This document shows positions 59,918 to 64,000 of a stretch of DNA of 64,000 nucleotides, piece after piece; position 1 is the first letter of the stretch; the number at the start of each line of letters is the position of its first letter. A program made the position numbers and the translations under genes. The notes below the pieces were generated by a model, which was not told the DNA's origin, did not search any database, and worked only from the letters and a program-made list of their open reading frames with translations. The DNA lies in NCBI RefSeq assembly GCF_022814725.1, contig NZ_CP093442.1, positions 2,170,001 through 2,234,000 on the forward strand, read 5' to 3'. The DNA is from Bdellovibrio reynosensis. GTDB lineage: Bacteria; Bdellovibrionota; Bdellovibrionia; Bdellovibrionales; Bdellovibrionaceae.

Positions 59918-62900
59918 ATGTCACAACGGAGCCGCCTTTTTCTATTTACTGCCACATTGGTGCTAGGCACGCTCCTCCTAGCTTCAGCAATTGGATTCCA
60001 GATCGGTGCTTCGACCCTCGAAGAAAACTCCATTGAACGTCTGCGCCGCGCCAGAAATATTAAAGCTCAAGAGATTCTTAAAGACGTTGATTACCTAAAT
60101 TCGACTTTAATCACCTTCACTGAATCCCCAGTCATCAAGAATTTTTTAGAAAGATATCCTTCTGCTCAGTTGGAAATTAAGAACTGGTTAAGCAAACACA
60201 GCCGTGAAAGTGACTGGCGCGCGAATGTTTTAAATAACTATCAAGCCTTGAATTATGCCGAGCTTAATAAAGCGACGGCGCAAATGTCGAACCTTTCGCT
60301 TTTCCTGCAGTCCCAATACATCCGTGCGGCAACGGTGGAAAGTATTCCGATCAATAAAGTTTCACTCCCTAAAGGCGCTCCGGCGCTTTCTTATTTTAGA
60401 AATGTGGCTGACATCCAAGGTTTTCTAAACGGCCTGACTGAAAAAACTAAAATTTCTGATCTGATTCTTTTAGACCGTGAAGGCAATGTCGCGTTCACCG
60501 TAAAGAAGTCTTTGAATCTGGGTGCTCATCTTGGGGCTGGCTTGTTTGCAAATACCAGAATGGCGCAGGCCTACCGTTGGTCGCTGGCTGCACAACCAGG
60601 TGAAACTAAGTTTTTTGATTTTGCTCCGCTGGTTTATTTCTGGCCAAAGCCTGAAGCATTTCTTGCGGCACCCATATTTTCTTCCAATCGATTTTTGGGA
60701 ACACTTCTTTTTCAAATCTCTGTCAGCCGCATTGATGGAGTTCTTAGCAACGAAGAAGTTTGGAAAACTTTAGGCCTGCAAAAAAGCGGAGAGGTTGTTG
60801 TCTACGGCCCAGAAGGTTTGATGCGAAACACTTCGCGCCTGTTCATAGAAAACTCCCAAAGTTTCTTTAAAAAATATCCGAAGCTTTCTGACCAAACAGC
60901 GTCTGCGGCTGCAATTCGTAAAGCGAAAACAACAGCGCTGCTTATGAGTCATCCCCGTCAGAAAATCGACCGCTACCTAAGCAAAGGCAGCGCTGAAGAA
61001 ATCGACAACGATTATTTGAATAACCGCGTAGAGCTTTCAGCCAAGAAAATTGATCTTCCCGGCGGCACCTCTTGGGTGGTTATTGCCAAGATCAACCAAA
61101 GTGAATATTTAAATCCCGTGCGCGAAAAAATCTATCCGGTCATGGCTCTGGGAATCGCCTTGCTGGGTATTTCAGTAGTGGTCGCGGTGCAAATGTCGCG
61201 CAGAATGTTTGCGCCGATGCTAAGCCTTAATGAAGCTTTAGAAAAATTTAAAAACAAAGACTTTAGTGCTCGCCTTGAAGTTCCTAAAAAAGGCAGATTC
61301 AAGAATATCATTTCCAACTACAACACGTCCCTTGAAGATTTTAAAAACACCCACCAAACAATGGAATTCCTGCGCACCGTGTTTCAAAATGTCGACGTGC
61401 CAGTATTGATTGTGACTGCGGCACAATCGGATGTTGAATCTTCAGGTGAGCCGTTATTGCAGATCTCTGAAGTGAATTCTTCGGCGGCAAAAGTTTTAGA
61501 AATGCCCCAGAACCTTTTGAAAAATTCAGATTTGAAATTATGGATCGATGCTGATTTTGTTTCTTTCATTTCAGCCTTAAAAGGCGAAGAAGTAAGTTCG
61601 CAACCCTTCGAAGGTGAATTCAAAAAACTTTCTGGGGAAAGACTTCCCTTTGAGATTCACTGGTCGATGATCGGCGATAAGAATTCTAAATACATTGTTA
61701 TTGCCGGCCGCGATGTGACTTGGAAAAAGCAGTTAGAACATACTATTGAGCTTAATGAACAATTGCTTAAACAATCCCAGGAACTTTCTAAGACGGGTTC
61801 TTTCCGCTGGAATATTATGGCGGATAAATCCTTCTGGACCGAAGAGACTTATAACATTTTAGGTGTAAATCAAAACAAGCAGGCCACCTACGATTTATTC
61901 CGCAGCTTAGTTTATTCTGATGATCTTCCTTTACTAGATATTGCATTTAAGGAGGCCCAGAAAAATCGCACGCACATGAGTTTAGACTTCCGAATTCGCC
62001 GTAAAGCCAACGGTGAAGTGATCTGGGTGCGAATGCTGGCGCGTACTGAATATGATGAATACGGAAATCCGATTTCAACTTACGGTACCATTCAAAATAT
62101 CAACGACATTCGCCGCGTGGAACAAGCCCTGGTAGCAGCGAAGAATGATGCATTGAAATCATCGCAAGCGAAGTCTGAATTCCTGGCTCGCATGAGTCAC
62201 GAAATCAGAACGCCGATGAATGCCATCATGGGTATGGCGGAACTTTTAAAAGAAACAAAGCTAGACGCCGACCAACAGTATTACGTCACCATTTTCTGTA
62301 AAGCTGGTGAAGTACTGATGGCGCTTATCAATGACATTTTGGACCTATCAAAAATTGAGGCCGGCGAAGTATCTATTGAAAACATTCCATTCGATCTTAA
62401 GAAACTTATGTTCGATGTGGAAGAAATGATGAAACCTAGAGCGCTAGAAAAAGGACTCAATTATTCTTTCTCTATCGCGCCGAATTTAACTCCTTTCCTA
62501 ATGGGTGACCCTACAAAACTGCGTCAGGTTTTAATTAATATCGTCGGAAACTCGTTAAAATTCACGGAAAGCGGCTATATTCGCGTGGCCGTGGAAAAAA
62601 GCCCATCACGCAAAGACAGTCTGCTTATCAGCGTGAGCGATTCGGGCGTGGGTATCCCGGCAAATAAACAGCAGTTGATCTTCCAGAAATTCAGTCAGGC
62701 CGACAGTTCCATTACACGTCGCTTTGGCGGAACAGGCTTGGGGTTGGCGATTTCTAAGAGCCTCGTGGAACTTATGGGTGGCCAGATCTGGTTTAAAAGC
62801 CAAGAGAGCGCCGGAACGACGTTCTTCCTGACTATTCCATACCGCGAACAAGTTTATCACCCTGTGACTAATAAGCCTCTGCATCAGGAAAAGCCAGAAA

Positions 62901-63310
62901 CGGAAACTCCACCGCCTAAAAAAATCCGTACCCCAGGCAAAAAAATTCGCATCCTTGTGGCAGACGATACCGAGGACAACCGCACTCTTTTCATTCATTA
63001 TTTAAAGAACGAGCCGTTTGAAATAGTTGAAGCAGAAAATGGACTTATGGCGGTTGATAAGGTAAAGTCAGAGCAGTTTGATATTGTCTTTATGGACGTA
63101 CAAATGCCTGAAATGGACGGTTATGCGGCAACGGAAGCGATCCGCAATTGGGAAAAAGCAAATAACAAACCGCCGATTCCAATTGTTGCCCTTACTGCCC
63201 ATGCACTTTCTGAAGATCGACAAAAATCTTTAAGAGCAGGCTGTGACGATCATATTGCGAAGCCTTTTAAAAAGGATACACTGTTAAAAGTGATCAATAA
63301 TTTTGCCTAA
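59918..63310 (+). CDS. Hybrid sensor histidine kinase
   Basis: A 1130-residue membrane kinase. Transmembrane helix at ~7-27, a periplasmic sensor region to ~405 with a Cache-like fold (ILLDREGNVAFTV), second helix ~407-425, a HAMP-like linker (PMLSLNEALEKFKNKDFSARL), a coiled coil, two PAS regions (the second ending YGTIQNINDIRRVEQ), HisKA with His761 in ARMSHEIRTPMNAIMGM, HATPase_c (NIVGNSLKFTESG, DSGVGIP, GGTGLGLAISKSLVELMGG), and a C-terminal receiver with Asp1060 in VFMDVQMPEMDG and Lys in AKPF. No ribosome binding site is obvious. Ligand unknown. Confidence 0.92.
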   Translation: MSQRSRLFLFTATLVLGTLLLASAIGFQIGASTLEENSIERLRRARNIKAQEILKDVDYLNSTLITFTESPVIKNFLERYPSAQLEIKNWLSKHSRESDWRANVLNNYQALNYAELNKATAQMSNLSLFLQSQYIRAATVESIPINKVSLPKGAPALSYFRNVADIQGFLNGLTEKTKISDLILLDREGNVAFTVKKSLNLGAHLGAGLFANTRMAQAYRWSLAAQPGETKFFDFAPLVYFWPKPEAFLAAPIFSSNRFLGTLLFQISVSRIDGVLSNEEVWKTLGLQKSGEVVVYGPEGLMRNTSRLFIENSQSFFKKYPKLSDQTASAAAIRKAKTTALLMSHPRQKIDRYLSKGSAEEIDNDYLNNRVELSAKKIDLPGGTSWVVIAKINQSEYLNPVREKIYPVMALGIALLGISVVVAVQMSRRMFAPMLSLNEALEKFKNKDFSARLEVPKKGRFKNIISNYNTSLEDFKNTHQTMEFLRTVFQNVDVPVLIVTAAQSDVESSGEPLLQISEVNSSAAKVLEMPQNLLKNSDLKLWIDADFVSFISALKGEEVSSQPFEGEFKKLSGERLPFEIHWSMIGDKNSKYIVIAGRDVTWKKQLEHTIELNEQLLKQSQELSKTGSFRWNIMADKSFWTEETYNILGVNQNKQATYDLFRSLVYSDDLPLLDIAFKEAQKNRTHMSLDFRIRRKANGEVIWVRMLARTEYDEYGNPISTYGTIQNINDIRRVEQALVAAKNDALKSSQAKSEFLARMSHEIRTPMNAIMGMAELLKETKLDADQQYYVTIFCKAGEVLMALINDILDLSKIEAGEVSIENIPFDLKKLMFDVEEMMKPRALEKGLNYSFSIAPNLTPFLMGDPTKLRQVLINIVGNSLKFTESGYIRVAVEKSPSRKDSLLISVSDSGVGIPANKQQLIFQKFSQADSSITRRFGGTGLGLAISKSLVELMGGQIWFKSQESAGTTFFLTIPYREQVYHPVTNKPLHQEKPETETPPPKKIRTPGKKIRILVADDTEDNRTLFIHYLKNEPFEIVEAENGLMAVDKVKSEQFDIVFMDVQMPEMDGYAATEAIRNWEKANNKPPIPIVALTAHALSEDRQKSLRAGCDDHIAKPFKKDTLLKVINNFA

Positions 63311-63324
63311 CCCTAAGGAGTTTT

Positions 63325-63825
63325 ATGGCAGCCCCAGAAGAGAAAAGCCGACTACTTATCGTAGAAGACGATTCTGATATCCGCGAGCTGTTAAAACATT
63401 TCCTAAAAGAGTTCGTAGACGAAATCGTTGAAGCCGAAAACGGAGCCGCCGCACTTGAGATCGTAAAGAATCAAGAATTTGATACCATCTTATCTGACAT
63501 TGAAATGCCACAAATGAATGGACTTAAGTTTTTAGCTTACGTTCGCTCTTTGGGGCAGATGACTCCGTTTGTGGTGTTAACGGCCCATGGTGACCACTCT
63601 AGAGCATTAGAAGCTCTTTCTCTTGGCGCCTTTGACTTCATCACTAAAGACTCAAAAAGAAAGTTAGTTATTGAAAGCGTTTGTGCGGCTTTGAAATTTG
63701 GTCGCGAAATGAAAGCTTCCAAAAACGATCCTGTTCGATCCACTCACTTACGTAAAATCTATGCGGATATGTCTAAATCTTCCGAGATGAGATTACGTAA
63801 AATCATCGAGGAAATGTCCTCTTAG
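63325..63825 (+). CDS. Response regulator, receiver with short C-terminal helix
   Basis: A 166-residue protein: receiver domain with LLIVEDDSDIREL, phosphoacceptor Asp58 in TILSDIEMP, switch Thr in VVLTAHG, and Lys in FITKDSKRK. A ~45-residue helical, basic tail follows instead of a known output domain. AAGGAG precedes the ATG, 14 bases after the kinase stop. It is the likely end point of the HPt/hybrid-kinase relay; partner is unknown. Confidence 0.9.
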   Translation: MAAPEEKSRLLIVEDDSDIRELLKHFLKEFVDEIVEAENGAAALEIVKNQEFDTILSDIEMPQMNGLKFLAYVRSLGQMTPFVVLTAHGDHSRALEALSLGAFDFITKDSKRKLVIESVCAALKFGREMKASKNDPVRSTHLRKIYADMSKSSEMRLRKIIEEMSS

Positions 63826-63841
63826 TCTCCGGAGCTAATTA

Positions 63842-64000
63842 ATGGTTAAAATGACTGCAGTATATCAGGGTGAAAAGCACTGCGAACTCACCCATGGCCC
63901 TTCTAATGCGCAAATCTCAACAGATGCACCTAAAGATAATAATGGTAAGGGTGAAGCGTTTTCTCCGACAGATCTTTTAGGGGCTGCTACTGGCAGTTGT
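63842..64000 (+). CDS. OsmC-family protein, N-terminal part
   Basis: The first 53 residues of an OsmC/Ohr-superfamily thiol peroxidase, cut by the right edge. The N-terminal strand region (VYQGEKHCELTHGPSNAQIS) and the family block GKGEAFSPTDLLGAATGSC, ending at the first active-site Cys, are present. GGAG lies eight bases before the ATG. It follows the response regulator by 16 bases, so may be cotranscribed. Confidence 0.85.
   Translation, partial: MVKMTAVYQGEKHCELTHGPSNAQISTDAPKDNNGKGEAFSPTDLLGAATGSC

Overview
The window is a gene-dense stretch of bacterial chromosome with moderate-to-low GC content. It carries short intergenic gaps, many ATGA or TAATG-type overlaps, purine-rich ribosome binding sites and a few GTG starts. 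The gene content is many secreted proteins and lipoproteins, oligopeptide uptake, AmpG, a Ku/LigD end-joining pair, a type III polyketide synthase, GGDEF and phosphorelay proteins. This fits a predatory deltaproteobacterium-like organism of the Bdellovibrio group (Bdellovibrionota). That assignment is inference from gene content and protein style, not from a marker gene alignment. No prophage, insertion sequence, integrase, CRISPR array or rRNA operon was seen.

Layout. 1-6.4 kb: the N-terminal part of a kexin-like serine protease with a separate prodomain-like membrane protein upstream, then response regulator/thioredoxin reductase, ferredoxin, TrmB, a zinc/iron-type CDF exporter and a PleD-like diguanylate cyclase. 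6.5-16.9 kb: LeuRS, arginine decarboxylase and an agmatinase-family enzyme (a putative arginine to agmatine to putrescine route), separated by a Yej-type peptide importer lacking its ATPase gene. 17-24.9 kb: small membrane proteins, a solute-binding protein, DinB, an acyltransferase, and the NHEJ pair Ku-LigD. 25-30 kb: a two-gene lipoprotein operon (collagen-like protein plus a 926-residue coiled-coil protein) and an OlsB-like acyltransferase. 30-37 kb: Sua5, the YbbP/YbbA/TesA module, an RRM protein, YajQ and an SlyD-like isomerase. 37-44 kb: an HNH/GNAT/deaminase/AmpG operon, a type III PKS operon, and two divergent DEAD-box helicases. 45-51 kb: a solute-binding protein, ArsC-like protein, GH5 cellulase, tRNA-Ser(GGA), a frameshifted SRPBCC gene, Hsp20, and a RibD-type reductase. 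51-59 kb: an outer membrane protein, a double di-iron protein coupled to a FabD-like acyltransferase, a third DEAD-box helicase, a peroxiredoxin with a monothiol DsbA-like partner, and a quinone oxidoreductase. 59.6-64 kb: an HPt/hybrid kinase/response regulator phosphorelay, then a partial OsmC-family gene.

The strongest unexplained signal is a family of three ~123-base dispersed elements (8984-9106, 11160-11282, 36137-36261). All three lie in the same orientation. Each folds into one long nested hairpin whose outer, middle and apical stems show compensatory base changes between copies. The wobble pairs are G-U only when read on the + strand, which points to a conserved RNA. Other items for a second look are the double di-iron/acyltransferase pair, the lipoprotein pair, the prodomain encoded in trans, the PKS/membrane-protein pair, and the tesA start codon inside an upstream terminator hairpin.
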